Below, in pieces: positions 43,577-52,876 of a stretch of 64,000 nt of DNA (its first letter is position 1; the number at the start of each line of letters is the position of its first letter). The position numbers and the translations under genes were made by a program. This DNA is from Chitinophagales bacterium (GTDB lineage: Bacteria > Bacteroidota > Bacteroidia > Chitinophagales > Chitinophagaceae), in the NCBI GenBank assembly GCA_017303455.1, contig JAFLBM010000005.1, positions 21,584 to 85,583 on the forward strand, given 5' to 3'. The notes below the pieces were generated by a model. That model was not told the DNA's origin, did no database searches, and saw nothing but the letters and a program-made list of their open reading frames with translations.

Positions 43577-44614
43577 ATGGAATTAGGCATCGGTATGTTT
43601 GGCGACAATCATTATGATAAGAATGGCCAACCACAATCTCCTGGTCAGCGGTTGCAGGAGCTGATCGAAGAAATAAAACTGATGGATGAGGTGGGTATTG
43701 ATTTTTATGGCATTGGTGAACACCATCGTCCTGATTATGCGGTATCGGTACCGGAGATCATATTAGCAGCGGCAGCTACGGTTACCAAAAATATTAAACT
43801 CGGCAGCGCAGTTTCTGTACTGAGTTCGGCTGATCCCGTAAAGCTGTACCAGAGTTTTGCAACAGTTGATCTGTTAAGTAATGGCCGTGCAGAACTGATG
43901 GCCGGGCGGGGCAGTTTTATTGAGTCGTATCCGCTGTATGGTTATAACCTGCAGGATTATGATGAACTCTTTGAAGAAAAGCTGGACCTGTTGTTGCAGA
44001 TCAATAACAATAATCCCATCAACTGGAAAGGTAAGTTCAGGGCGGCCTTAAAGAACCAGCAAATATTACCCCGTGCCGTTCATGATCATTTGAATATATG
44101 GATCGCTGTTGGCGGTACACCTGAGAGTGTGTTGCGGGCAGCTAAGTATGGTTTGCCGGTGATCTTTGCCATCATTGGCGGAAACCCGGTGCAGTTCAAA
44201 CCGCTGTTTGATTATTATCAACAGGCTTACCGGGAATTTGGTCATGCGATGGATTCCTTCCAGGTAGGTGTGCATATGCATGCCTTCTTTGGTGAGAATG
44301 GTCAGCAAACTGCGGACGACTATTATCCCGTTTATTCCTCGCAAATGAACAGGGTGGGAAGCACCCGTGGCTGGCCGCCTTACCAGCGGCAGCAATATGA
44401 TATTGGCAGGGGACCTAAAGGGCATCTCGTTATTGGTGATGCCAATGAAGCCATTGATAAAATTTTACAACTGCATGAATTATTTGGGCTCACCCGTTTC
44501 TCTGCCCATATGGATGTGGGAGGACCTTCACATACTGCCCTGATGAAATCCATCGAGATCTATGGAACGAAGATCGCCCCGAAGGTAAGAGAGGCGTTGA
44601 TGAGCCTGAAGTAA
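43577..44614 (+). CDS. LLM-class flavin-dependent monooxygenase (luciferase-like)
   Basis: The 345-residue TIM-barrel protein starts at ATG 43577 (MELGIGMFGDNHY). Luciferase-like features include GIDFYGIGEHHRPDYAVS near residue 52, the SAVSVLSSADPVKLYQ strand, ELMAGRGSFIESYPLYG, and HMHAFFG. It should use FMN (or FMNH2) and oxygen on an unknown substrate. There is no flavin reductase gene adjacent. It converges on the secreted gene at 44637. Confidence 0.9.
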   Translation: MELGIGMFGDNHYDKNGQPQSPGQRLQELIEEIKLMDEVGIDFYGIGEHHRPDYAVSVPEIILAAAATVTKNIKLGSAVSVLSSADPVKLYQSFATVDLLSNGRAELMAGRGSFIESYPLYGYNLQDYDELFEEKLDLLLQINNNNPINWKGKFRAALKNQQILPRAVHDHLNIWIAVGGTPESVLRAAKYGLPVIFAIIGGNPVQFKPLFDYYQQAYREFGHAMDSFQVGVHMHAFFGENGQQTADDYYPVYSSQMNRVGSTRGWPPYQRQQYDIGRGPKGHLVIGDANEAIDKILQLHELFGLTRFSAHMDVGGPSHTALMKSIEIYGTKIAPKVREALMSLK

Positions 44615-44636
44615 AACTGATCGATGAAACGAAAGA

Positions 44637-45494
44637 TTAATAATACTCAATCAATCGCTTCGTTTCATTACTGCTTACCTGTTTATTGTTTGAAAAAATC
44701 ACCTCTGTACGGCTGATCCAGTTCCCGGTCTTATCAAAAGTATAATAGTACACTTTCTTTTCTGTCTTATCTGACCAGTTGACCAGGTATCCCTGTGAAT
44801 TATACGTTTCGGTGATTGTATTGTTGTAGGTATAATTTCCGTCAACCGTTTTGACATTTGAAATAATAACGAGGTTATCATCCTCTTTTTTATACCCGTA
44901 AGTTGTAAATACCTTTTTGCCAAACAAACCCCTTTCTTCTTTGCTGACCAGCTGGCCTTCTTTATTATAAGAATAAGTTTTACTGAAATCAGAATCAGTA
45001 ATGAGTCTTCCTTCCGGATCGTAACTGTATTTTACCGGGTTCGAAATTTTATTGTCGATTGCAAGGCCGGCCTCAATCAGCTGCTTCTGCTTATTGAATT
45101 TATAGTGATACACTGATTTTCCACCTCCGTCTGACCAGACAGCTGTAAGCAGTCCCGCCGGAAAATTATATTTATAAGTGGTTACAGAAGAAATATTATC
45201 CGTATTATTTGTTGCATAAGATTGTAAGAGACCTGCGGCATCATATTTACTGGTGATCGTATCGCCCCAACTACTGATATCGGTAAGTTTTTTTACTTTG
45301 CCTTTAAGGTTAACCTGGTTGAGGGTGTATCCAAAGGCGACAGGATTTACCGGTGCTGAAGACCAGTTGATGGTATAATGAGGTTGTGCGCCGCTTACCA
45401 CAAATAGCAGGCAAAGGATCACCGTAAGCAGCTTTTTTATAGAGGTAACCGGGGTGAGACACCAGGTAATAGAGAGGGACTGTTGCATAATCAA
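44637..45494 (-). CDS. Secreted protein with RHS/YD-like repeats
   Basis: The 285-residue protein has an export signal (KKLLTVILCLLFVVSGAQ). The mature part is built of repeating tyrosine-containing motifs: YDAAGLLQSY, YDPEGRLITDSD, YNKEGQLVSKE, YNSQGYLVNWSD and FDKTGNWISRTE. These resemble YD/RHS units but lack a toxin domain. A surface-binding role is plausible; no catalytic motif is seen. It lies between two plus-strand genes. Confidence 0.75.
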   Translation of the reverse strand: MIMQQSLSITWCLTPVTSIKKLLTVILCLLFVVSGAQPHYTINWSSAPVNPVAFGYTLNQVNLKGKVKKLTDISSWGDTITSKYDAAGLLQSYATNNTDNISSVTTYKYNFPAGLLTAVWSDGGGKSVYHYKFNKQKQLIEAGLAIDNKISNPVKYSYDPEGRLITDSDFSKTYSYNKEGQLVSKEERGLFGKKVFTTYGYKKEDDNLVIISNVKTVDGNYTYNNTITETYNSQGYLVNWSDKTEKKVYYYTFDKTGNWISRTEVIFSNNKQVSSNETKRLIEYY

Positions 45495-45672
45495 TATTTT
45501 ACAATCCTAAATTAGTGGATATCCCGCCGGTTGCTATACCCGCCACTGGGTATCCTGCTGATCAGGAAAATGGGCTGTCCTGTCAACTGTATCGTGAAAA
45601 AATGACCAGCGGCAGACCCGGGCAGCCTGTAATTACCAATATTTAATAATTTTACCGGCCAGACCTCAGCCT

Positions 45673-46554
45673 ATGGTTAATTTTCCTGCCAGAGTATTAG
45701 AGCATCCCGACTACAGCCGCCAGTTCAATTGCGGTGATTCGCTGATTACTGCATTTTACTGTCCGTTGGAAGCCCGGCTGACGCCGAACCGGTTTTCTGA
45801 TCTCTGGAGCCAGCATAATTATATTTTTTATGTTATGGATGGAAGAAAAGTCTGGCATACAGCACATGGTTCATACGAGCTGAAAAAAGGCGATTGTGTA
45901 TTTGTCAGGAAAGGTGCGAATATTGTTGAGCAGTTTTTTGATACCGGATTTTGCCTGTTGCTGTTTTTTATACCGGATGAATTTTTATGTGAGACATTAC
46001 AATCCAAAACAAAACCGCTGAGCAGCCCCGGCCGGAAATTTTCCCCGGTTATGTTGCTGAAGAGCAGTGAAACACTGAATCATTTTTTTGTTTCCATGTT
46101 CTCTTATTTCAGGGATACGAAAGAGCCTGACCAGTCGCTGTTAGAATTAAAATTCAAAGAGCTGATCTTAACAATCGCTGATACCCCGGGCAATGATGAA
46201 TTACTGTCTTATTTCTGTTCTTTACTGCGGGAACCCCGGTCAATATCCCTGCAAAGGATCATGGAGGACAACTTTTGCTACAACCTGAAACTGGAGCAGT
46301 ATGCAGCACTGAGTAACCGCAGTTTATCGGCTTTCAAAAGAGATTTCCAGAAGCAATTCAAGACCACACCCGGCAAGTGGTTATTGGAAAAGCGGCTGCA
46401 TCATGCACTGCATTTGCTGAGTAACCAGGATAAAAATGTGAGTGAAGCTGCTTTTGAAAGTGGCTTTGAAAATCCTTCCCACTTCAGCCGTTCCTTCAAA
46501 GAACGGTTTGGTATTCCTCCCACAGCGATAAAGCAGGCGGCAACTACTGCCTGA
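45673..46554 (+). CDS. AraC-family transcriptional regulator
   Basis: The 293-residue protein has an N-terminal cupin-like sensor part (YIFYVMDGRKVWHTAHGSYELKKGDCVFVRKG) and a C-terminal double helix-turn-helix, beginning LKLEQYAALSNRSLSAFKRDF and ending SEAAFESGFENPSHFSRSFKERFG. It stands 100 bases ahead of a methyltransferase gene and may regulate it. A hydrophobic core in the middle is not membrane-spanning. The ligand is unknown. Confidence 0.93.
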   Translation: MVNFPARVLEHPDYSRQFNCGDSLITAFYCPLEARLTPNRFSDLWSQHNYIFYVMDGRKVWHTAHGSYELKKGDCVFVRKGANIVEQFFDTGFCLLLFFIPDEFLCETLQSKTKPLSSPGRKFSPVMLLKSSETLNHFFVSMFSYFRDTKEPDQSLLELKFKELILTIADTPGNDELLSYFCSLLREPRSISLQRIMEDNFCYNLKLEQYAALSNRSLSAFKRDFQKQFKTTPGKWLLEKRLHHALHLLSNQDKNVSEAAFESGFENPSHFSRSFKERFGIPPTAIKQAATTA

Positions 46555-46609
46555 ACTTTTAAGCAAGATATCCGGACTCTGCGGTAATGCCTGTTGAAAA
46601 GCAGGCCAA

Positions 46610-46617
46610 TACTTTTG
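46610..46617 (+). promoter_or_regulatory. -7 element (TACTTTTG) before the methyltransferase gene
   Basis: TACTTTTG fits TAnnTTTG and lies 37 bases before the ATG at 46655. It suggests the methyltransferase has its own promoter rather than depending on the AraC gene transcript. Confidence 0.4.
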
Positions 46618-46654
46618 TCCCGTTATTAAATCATCAACCATTAAACATTTTCAA

Positions 46655-47437
46655 ATGAGTACAAAAGAAACGCAGGGGAAATTGTGGAGTGTGGCTCCGC
46701 AATATTGGTCAACTTATTTCGAACCTTTTTTCCTCCCTATCTACAAACATGTCATTAAACAACTGGAACCGGATGAGAACAGTTTTTTACTGGATGCAGG
46801 TTGTGGTTCCGGTTTATTCAGTCACATGGCTATTTCAAGCGGGGCTGAAGTAATTGGGGTGGATGCAGCACCTGGCCTGCTGGAAGTGGCCCGGGAAAGA
46901 AACCCGGGGAATAATTTTATGGAGGAAGACCTGGAGTCATTACCCTTTGCATCAGGTAGTTTTGATGTGGTGACCGGGTTCAATTCTTTCCAGTATGCCG
47001 GTAATTTCACCAATGCCCTGGCGGAAGCAAAACGGGTTTTAAAAGACGGGGGGAAATTAGTGATCGGTATCTGGGATAAGCCGGAGAAAAGTGATGCCAC
47101 TAATATCCTGAAAGCAATCGGATCTTTATTGCCCCCTCCACCGGCCGGTACACCGGGGCCTTTTGCCTTATCGGAAGAAGGAAAGATGGAACAGATACTG
47201 CAATCACTGTCCCTGAAACTGGTGCATAAAGCTGCTATCAACTGCCCGTTCATCTATTATACACTTGCGGATGGGATCAAAAGTTTTATGGGTACCGGGC
47301 CTGCAGCGGCAGCAATGAACCATGTAAATGAAAAGATCGTACAACAGATCATTGCCAAAGCATTGCAGCCTTATCATCTTACGGAAGAGTTGTATCATCT
47401 TGAAAACAGTTTCCTGCTGTTTATAGCAGAGAAATAA
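46655..47437 (+). CDS. SAM-dependent methyltransferase (type 11)
   Basis: The 260-residue protein has the class I Rossmann motif I FLLDAGCGSGLFS (about residue 45), the acidic ribose-binding VIGVDAAPGLLEVA, motif II LPFASGSFDVVTGFNSFQYA, and KDGGKLVIGIWDKPEKSD. It resembles UbiE/small-molecule methyltransferases of the Methyltransf_11 family. The substrate is not indicated. It follows the AraC-type regulator by 100 bases, so the two may belong together. Confidence 0.92.
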   Translation: MSTKETQGKLWSVAPQYWSTYFEPFFLPIYKHVIKQLEPDENSFLLDAGCGSGLFSHMAISSGAEVIGVDAAPGLLEVARERNPGNNFMEEDLESLPFASGSFDVVTGFNSFQYAGNFTNALAEAKRVLKDGGKLVIGIWDKPEKSDATNILKAIGSLLPPPPAGTPGPFALSEEGKMEQILQSLSLKLVHKAAINCPFIYYTLADGIKSFMGTGPAAAAMNHVNEKIVQQIIAKALQPYHLTEELYHLENSFLLFIAEK

Positions 47438-47509
47438 AAACCGGTATTAACAAACCGGCAATACGATTGTCACCTGACAAGGATCAGTATCCGGCGGATT
47501 TTGCTATTC

Positions 47510-47517
47510 TATTTTTG
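47510..47517 (+). promoter_or_regulatory. -7 element (TATTTTTG) before the CBM-protein gene
   Basis: TATTTTTG matches TAnnTTTG and lies 17 bases before the ATG at 47535. The -33 box is not clear. Confidence 0.4.
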
Positions 47518-47534
47518 ACAGCAAATTCAAGGTT

Positions 47535-48269
47535 ATGAGACCGATCCTCTGTCATGTTACCGTATGTATCGCCGGTTTGTTTTCTTTTTTCCACAGCTTT
47601 TCACAGGTAGCGGCAGTACATCTTACTGTAAAAGTTCCTTTGCCGGATACAGTTTCAGGTGCTGTATATATTGCTGGTTCCTTTAATTACTGGCATGCCG
47701 GTGATTCCCTCTACCGGATGAAAAAGACCAGCGAAGGGCAATACAGTATCAGCATTCCTGTTTTTGAGGGAATCAAATACAACTACAAATACACAAGAGG
47801 AGGGTGGGATAAAGTAGAACTGGCTGCAAACGACAGTAATATCAGTAACCGTTTTTTTTATTCATCGGCCTTGCTTCATATTTCTGATACCGTGCAAAAA
47901 TGGAAGCAACCTGTTGCCGTTGTTCCGGTAAAAAATCCCCGGCTGGATAAGATCAATGCGATGAAGGATTCCGTATTGAAAAAATTACAACCAGAACTGG
48001 CAGCAATGCTGGACCTGCTGAAATCATATGTTCAGAATATGTTGCAGGAACGGCCCAGTGAACGTTTGCACCGGCAACTGGATAAAAAGGCGATGAAGAA
48101 AGTACATTATGCATTTACCGAGATCACCGGTCTGTTATTTAATGCAATGGCCCTGTTAACAAGAGAAGAAAAAGATGCAATGCAAAAAAAGATAAAAGAA
48201 CCTGCCGGCAAAGATGATTTCCTGAATACATTTCTCAATTCTTTCAATGCAATTACTGAAAATAAATAG
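47535..48269 (+). CDS. Secreted protein with a starch/glycogen-binding-like (CBM20/48) domain
   Basis: The 244-residue protein has a signal peptide (VCIAGLFSFFHSFSQ). The N-terminal half, residues 26-115, shows the carbohydrate-binding beta-sandwich pattern (VKVPLPDTVSGAVYIAGSFNYW, then IKYNYKYTRGGWDKVE). The C-terminal half is helical and Lys-rich (LQPELAAMLDLLKSYVQNML and onward) with no catalytic motif. It may bind alpha-glucan or a structural polysaccharide. No glycosidase gene is adjacent. Confidence 0.78.
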   Translation: MRPILCHVTVCIAGLFSFFHSFSQVAAVHLTVKVPLPDTVSGAVYIAGSFNYWHAGDSLYRMKKTSEGQYSISIPVFEGIKYNYKYTRGGWDKVELAANDSNISNRFFYSSALLHISDTVQKWKQPVAVVPVKNPRLDKINAMKDSVLKKLQPELAAMLDLLKSYVQNMLQERPSERLHRQLDKKAMKKVHYAFTEITGLLFNAMALLTREEKDAMQKKIKEPAGKDDFLNTFLNSFNAITENK

Positions 48270-48416
48270 CAAATAATAAAGATTTTCAATTTATAAGACG
48301 GAAAGTCTGCTTTATAATATCCGTCATTCATTCTTTTCTTACAATCCCGGATTCATTCGTCTATCGTGTTGTATTTTAATTAACAGGAAATTGATTTACC
48401 ACAGGTCACTTTCAGC

Positions 48417-48424
48417 TAATTTTG
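48417..48424 (+). promoter_or_regulatory. -7 element (TAATTTTG) before the gene at 48458
   Basis: TAATTTTG fits TAnnTTTG, 33 bases before the ATG. It overlaps the most upstream possible start (48422), which supports the downstream ATG. Confidence 0.4.
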
Positions 48425-48457
48425 CCCGTTTCTCACCATCCTTCATGTATATTCTTT

Positions 48458-48886
48458 ATGTTTTTGAAAATATTGACAGTAGCAGGCCTGGCCACTTTTG
48501 AGATATATGCTGCTATCCCTGCCGGATTTGCTTTTAATTTATCGCCATGGACTATTTTTTTTACAACTGTTACCGGCGGGATGGCCGGTGTTTTTGCCGC
48601 TACTTTTTTTGGAGACCGGATCCGGGCTTTCTTTCACAAAAAGAAAACAGCGGCTGCGGAGGAAACAAAAAAACACCCGGTACTGGCCCGCATCTGGAAT
48701 AAATATGGGGTGGCCGGTCTTGGTTTTGCAGGAACAATAACTGTTGGTGCGCCAATCAGTATTGCAGTTGGAACCGGGCTGAATGTCAATCTCAAAAAAA
48801 TGCTGGTCTGGTGCTGCCTGGGAGTTGTAACCCGCTGCATTTTGTTTACATTAATTGGTTACTACGGTTTGCAGTTATTCGGATAG
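48458..48886 (+). CDS. Small multidrug-export-like membrane protein
   Basis: The 142-residue protein has four hydrophobic segments: an N-terminal pair around FLKILTVAGLATFEIYAAIP and TIFFTTVTGGMAGVFAATFF, then YGVAGLGFAGTITVGAPISI and CLGVVTRCILFTLIGYYGL. A charged loop (HKKKTAAAEETKKH) separates the halves. The pattern matches the family named small multi-drug export, whose transport function is poorly proven. Start at ATG 48458 (MFLKILTVAG) places the first helix at the N-terminus. Confidence 0.75.
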   Translation: MFLKILTVAGLATFEIYAAIPAGFAFNLSPWTIFFTTVTGGMAGVFAATFFGDRIRAFFHKKKTAAAEETKKHPVLARIWNKYGVAGLGFAGTITVGAPISIAVGTGLNVNLKKMLVWCCLGVVTRCILFTLIGYYGLQLFG

Positions 48887-48913
48887 CTGACGGTGTATTG
48901 ACCGAAGGGAAGT

Positions 48914-50152
48914 TTATTTTTTACTAACCCGGAAAAGTATGCCGCTGTCTGTTACCGTATAGAGCATTCCGTTCAGGCAAGCTATATCCCGGAAACGTTC
49001 TCTTTTATCGGCCAGCAATCTTTCTTCACCCACCACTTTATTGTTAACGATCACCAGCCGGGCAATATGGGTACTGCTGAGTCCGCTGATAAATAAATTA
49101 TTCTTCCATTCGGGGATCGCATTCCCGGTATAGAATGTCATGCCGCTGGGAGAGATCACCGGATCCCAGTAATACACAGGTTGTTCCATGCCTGCTTTTT
49201 GTTGAATGCCTTCCCCCACTGCCGGGCCGCTGTATTCAATACCATAAGTAATGACCGGCCATCCATAATTTTTTCCTGGCTTTACAATATTCAATTCATC
49301 ACCACCCCGGGGGCCAAACTCAGCTTCCCATAAATCGCCTGTCACCGGGTGGATATCTAAGCTTTGCGGGTTGCGAAAACCATAAGCATATATTTCAGGC
49401 ATAACATTTTTTTGTTTGCTGAATGGGTTGCCCGGTGCTGGTTTACCTTCTTTGGTGATCTTAAAAATCTTACCCAGGCCGGAAGATAATAGTTGAGCCT
49501 GTGCCCGGCCTTCCAGGATGGATCGTTCGCCGGTAGAAACAAAAAGATAGCCTTCTTTATTAAAAAGTAACCGGGAACCATAATGCAGTTTACTGTCGAG
49601 GGCGGGAGTGGCCCGGAATATAACTACAGGGTTGCCGATTGTACCGGCTGCTTCATTCAATTGCCCTTTAGCAACTGCCGTCAGGTTACCGGCACCATAT
49701 TTTTCAGAGTAAGACCAATAAATGATTTTGTTTTTTGAAAAGTCAGGATCAAGAGCCACATCAAGTAAACCACCCTGTGAACGGTCATCAACTGCAGGGA
49801 AACCGGTAATTTTTTTTACCAATACACCACTGGCATCATAGATCTGCATAAAGCCGGTTTTGTCGGTAATGAGCAGGCGGCCATCGGGCATGGGAACAAT
49901 GGCCCAGGGCTTTCCTATTTTATCGGCCAACTTATCAACTTTATAAGGCGTGGTGGTTTTTACAGCCCCGATCCTGGTCTGGCCGGCAAAAGCCGGTTTA
50001 TAATTACTGTTGGCAGCTTTTGTTTCAACAGGGGGCAGCTTAGTGGTGTCGCCAAAATCAACAGTATTGGAGGAACCGGAATTATTGGCGCATCCTGTTG
50101 TATACATGAATACCGTCAGCACTGACAGACAGATACTATATTTCACCTGCAT
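48914..50152 (-). CDS. PQQ-dependent sugar dehydrogenase-like lipoprotein
   Basis: The 412-residue protein has a lipobox (YTTGC, Cys21) and a six-bladed beta-propeller typical of soluble glucose dehydrogenases (GSDH/Hedgehog-interacting-like). Diagnostic pieces are GKPWAIVPMPDGRLLITDK, GGLLDVALDPDFSKN, YAYGFRNPQSLDIHP, WEAEFGPRGGDELNIVKPGKNYGWP and YWDPVISPSGMTFY. It would oxidise aldoses with PQQ and calcium at the periplasmic face. No PQQ biosynthesis gene is in the window. Confidence 0.9.
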   Translation of the reverse strand: MQVKYSICLSVLTVFMYTTGCANNSGSSNTVDFGDTTKLPPVETKAANSNYKPAFAGQTRIGAVKTTTPYKVDKLADKIGKPWAIVPMPDGRLLITDKTGFMQIYDASGVLVKKITGFPAVDDRSQGGLLDVALDPDFSKNKIIYWSYSEKYGAGNLTAVAKGQLNEAAGTIGNPVVIFRATPALDSKLHYGSRLLFNKEGYLFVSTGERSILEGRAQAQLLSSGLGKIFKITKEGKPAPGNPFSKQKNVMPEIYAYGFRNPQSLDIHPVTGDLWEAEFGPRGGDELNIVKPGKNYGWPVITYGIEYSGPAVGEGIQQKAGMEQPVYYWDPVISPSGMTFYTGNAIPEWKNNLFISGLSSTHIARLVIVNNKVVGEERLLADKRERFRDIACLNGMLYTVTDSGILFRVSKK

Positions 50153-50375
50153 ATTTTAATTTTGAATTATGAACCATAAAAATAAAGAAACCGGGGTATA
50201 TAATCGTTTTTCTTATCGCCCGTCAGTCTTCTAAAAGATTTTTTAAACCAGGGTTTAAACAAAGCTGCTTCCTGCCTGTTAACGCCTGAATAAAATAATT
50301 TACTACCCGGAAAATTAGAATTGATTTACTTTGATGTCCCAACCTGTTGAATACATCGTATAAAAAAATCAGCAA

Positions 50376-51092
50376 ATGAATAATGATCTTACAGGCAAAG
50401 TTGCCTATATCACCGGCGGAAGTAAAGGTATCGGGTATGGAATCGCCAAAACATTACTGGATAAGGGGATGAAAGTGGCTATTACCAGCAGAACCCTGGA
50501 GGCCGCACAAAAAGCAGCCGCTTCTTTGAGTAATGACCCCTCAAAAATATTAGCCATCGAATCCGAAGTAAGTTCAATGAAATCGGAGGCAAAAGCGGTG
50601 CAGGCAACCATTGCCCATTTCGGGCAGTTGGATGTACTGGTGGCCAATGCGGGAGTGGGGCATTTTGCTTCAATAGAAAACATAACGGAGCAGGAATGGA
50701 AAGATACTATTGATACCAATCTCACCGGTGTTTTTAATAGTGTAAAAGCCGGCCTTGCGGCATTAAAGCAATCCAAAGGGTATATTATCACTATTGCAAG
50801 CCTGGCCGGTACTAATTTCTTTGAAAACGGCTCAGCCTATAATGCCAGCAAGTTTGGTTTGGTTGGCTTTTCACAAGCCATCATGCTGGACCTGCGGAAA
50901 TATGGGATAAAAGTTACCACGATCATGCCGGGTTCAGTTGCCACTTATTTTAATAATCATGTTCCTGCAGCTACCGATGCCTGGAAGATACAACCGGAAG
51001 ATATCGGGCAAATGGTAGCCGATCTTTTACAAATGAATCCAAGGACACTGCCCAGTAAAATTGAAGTAAGGCCAACGATACCGGGTAAATAA
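50376..51092 (+). CDS. Short-chain dehydrogenase/reductase
   Basis: The 238-residue protein has the NAD(P)-binding TGGSKGIGYGIA motif (residues 14-25), the structural NAGV (LVANAGVGHF) and the catalytic Ser-Tyr-Lys: Ser in TIASLAG and YNASKFGL with Tyr and Lys. It is a classical SDR; the arginine-containing TSRTLEAA after the second strand suggests NADPH preference. The substrate is unknown. It lies before a deacetylase gene with 54 bases between. Confidence 0.95.
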   Translation: MNNDLTGKVAYITGGSKGIGYGIAKTLLDKGMKVAITSRTLEAAQKAAASLSNDPSKILAIESEVSSMKSEAKAVQATIAHFGQLDVLVANAGVGHFASIENITEQEWKDTIDTNLTGVFNSVKAGLAALKQSKGYIITIASLAGTNFFENGSAYNASKFGLVGFSQAIMLDLRKYGIKVTTIMPGSVATYFNNHVPAATDAWKIQPEDIGQMVADLLQMNPRTLPSKIEVRPTIPGK

Positions 51093-51146
51093 TACAGGCG
51101 ATCAGTTAGCCCTGCAATCATTTTATATTGACTAAAAACAGGTGCC

Positions 51147-52034
51147 ATGCGATTTTTAATTACAGTTTCTGTTTTTTTATCTTCTTTTTTTCCGCTGGTG
51201 GCACAGCCACAATATACCGGAGATAAAATTCCTTTACTCTTCCGCCTGGATGATATTGGGATGTGTCATTCAGTGAATGAAGCGGCTAAAACTGTCTTAG
51301 AAACAGGTATGCCGGTTTCCATGTCGGTGATGGTGCCCTGTCCCTGGTTTACGGAAGCTGCGGAGCTGTTGAAAAAATATACCAACGTATCCATTGGTAT
51401 TCATCTTACGCTTAATTCCGAATGGAAACAATATCGCTGGGGACCGGTGGCCGGAGTTTTGCAGGTACCAACATTAGTTGATTCACTGGGTAATTTTTTT
51501 CCTTCCCGCAGCAGGCTTTTTGGCAATAATCCAAAACTTACCGAGATAGAAACAGAACTCCGGGCACAGATCGAAAAAGCTTTACGGGCAGGATTAAAGA
51601 TCGATTACCTCGATTATCATATGGGTGCGGCTGTTCAGACCGCTGAAACAAGAGCTATCGTCGAAAAACTGGCGAAGGAATATAAACTGGCCATATCCCG
51701 TTACTATGACGAAGTGGATGTGAAAGGAGGATATGCTGCACCGGCTGCGGGCAAACTGGATACACTGATTGCAAAGGTTAAAGCATTACAACCGGGCGGA
51801 ATAAAATTATTTGTAGTGCATATTGGTTTGGATTCACCCGAAATGAGTGCCATGGAAGACCTCAACCCTTCCGGCCCAAGGGACATGAGCAAACACCGCC
51901 AGGCAGAACTGGATGCATTGCTTGCCCCGTCTTTTCAACAACTCATTCATAACGCTAAATTCAGGTTAGTTAATTACCGCATGCTGACAGAGGAGAAAGG
52001 ACTGGATGCTCTAAAACGACCAGGAACGAATTAA
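51147..52034 (+). CDS. ChbG/YdjC-like polysaccharide deacetylase, secreted
   Basis: The 295-residue protein has a signal peptide (TVSVFLSSFFPLVAQ). The fold shows the YdjC/ChbG metal site: FRLDDIGMCHSVNEA with paired Asp, IGIHLTLNSEWKQYRW with His, and LDYHMGAAVQ with His. Such enzymes deacetylate diacetylated sugars such as chitin oligomers. A signal peptide would place this one in the periplasm or at the surface, unlike cytoplasmic ChbG. Specific substrate not known. Confidence 0.88.
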   Translation: MRFLITVSVFLSSFFPLVAQPQYTGDKIPLLFRLDDIGMCHSVNEAAKTVLETGMPVSMSVMVPCPWFTEAAELLKKYTNVSIGIHLTLNSEWKQYRWGPVAGVLQVPTLVDSLGNFFPSRSRLFGNNPKLTEIETELRAQIEKALRAGLKIDYLDYHMGAAVQTAETRAIVEKLAKEYKLAISRYYDEVDVKGGYAAPAAGKLDTLIAKVKALQPGGIKLFVVHIGLDSPEMSAMEDLNPSGPRDMSKHRQAELDALLAPSFQQLIHNAKFRLVNYRMLTEEKGLDALKRPGTN

Positions 52035-52047
52035 GTAATGCTGCACA

Positions 52048-52055
52048 TATCTTTG
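52048..52055 (+). promoter_or_regulatory. -7 element (TATCTTTG) before the NIPSNAP gene
   Basis: TATCTTTG, the same octamer as in the split-tRNA promoter, ends eight bases before the ATG at 52064 and 20 before the alternative ATG at 52076. The -33 box is not clear. Confidence 0.4.
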
Positions 52056-52063
52056 ACAAAACC

Positions 52064-52861
52064 ATGCCGAACATCATGAAAAAAATATCCGCTTCCTTCC
52101 TATTGGTAATTGTTGTGCTTTTCCTGGTATCCTGGTCGCAGACAGGCAGGCCAACTTCAACTTATTACCAGCTCACGGTCTATCACTATACCAGTTCAGA
52201 ACAGGAGAAAATACTGGACGATTATCTGGAGAAAGCGTATATCCCGGCGATGCATAAGCTGAAGATCAAAACGGTGGGTGTTTTTAAAGCAATAGCCAAT
52301 GATACTGCCGCACTAAAGAAATTATATGTACTTATCCCTGTACGCTCCCTGGATATATTAGAAAAACTACCCGCCCGCCTCGCCGCTGATAAGGACTATC
52401 AAACGAATGGAGCTGCTTATCTCAATGCTATTCATACGGCACCTGCATATACAAGAATGGAAACGATCCTCCTGAAGGCGTTTTCGCTTGCAGCATCCCT
52501 GCAACTCCCGTCATTAAAGGCTGGCAAGAACGAACGGGTATATGAATTGCGCAGTTATGAAAGTGCTACGGAAAAGTTATTCCGTAACAAAGTAGAGATG
52601 TTCAACGAAGGGGGAGAGATTGGTATTTTCAAAAAATTAAATTTCAATGCTATTTTTTACAGCGAAGTGATTGCGGGTGGCAAGATGCCCAACCTGATGT
52701 ACATGACCAGTTTTGAGAATATGGCAGACAGGGAGGCGCATTGGAAAAGCTTCGGTAGTGACCCGGACTGGAAAACATTGTCAGCGATGCCTGAATACAG
52801 GAACAATGTATCCCATATTGATATTATGTTCCTGCGGCCGGCTGCTTATTCAGATTATTAA
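52064..52861 (+). CDS. Secreted NIPSNAP-family protein
   Basis: The 265-residue protein has an export signal (SASFLLVIVVLFLVSWS). The second half contains the NIPSNAP ferredoxin-like fold: VYELRSYESATEKLFRNKVE and LMYMTSFENMADREAHWKSF, with SDPDWKTLS near the end. The first half is a weaker second copy (YYQLTVYHYTSSEQEKILD). In-frame ATGs at 52064 and 52076 are both possible; the second begins directly at the Lys-rich signal (MKKISASF). The function of this family is unknown. Confidence 0.88.
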   Translation: MPNIMKKISASFLLVIVVLFLVSWSQTGRPTSTYYQLTVYHYTSSEQEKILDDYLEKAYIPAMHKLKIKTVGVFKAIANDTAALKKLYVLIPVRSLDILEKLPARLAADKDYQTNGAAYLNAIHTAPAYTRMETILLKAFSLAASLQLPSLKAGKNERVYELRSYESATEKLFRNKVEMFNEGGEIGIFKKLNFNAIFYSEVIAGGKMPNLMYMTSFENMADREAHWKSFGSDPDWKTLSAMPEYRNNVSHIDIMFLRPAAYSDY

Positions 52862-52876
52862 ATCCGGGGTGCTGTT

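Noticed and set aside
44622..44666. ATGAAACGAA ... TTCGTTTCAT as a terminator between convergent genes
   Set aside because: The loop is about 25 bases, it overlaps the coding end of the minus-strand gene, and there is no clear T-tract.
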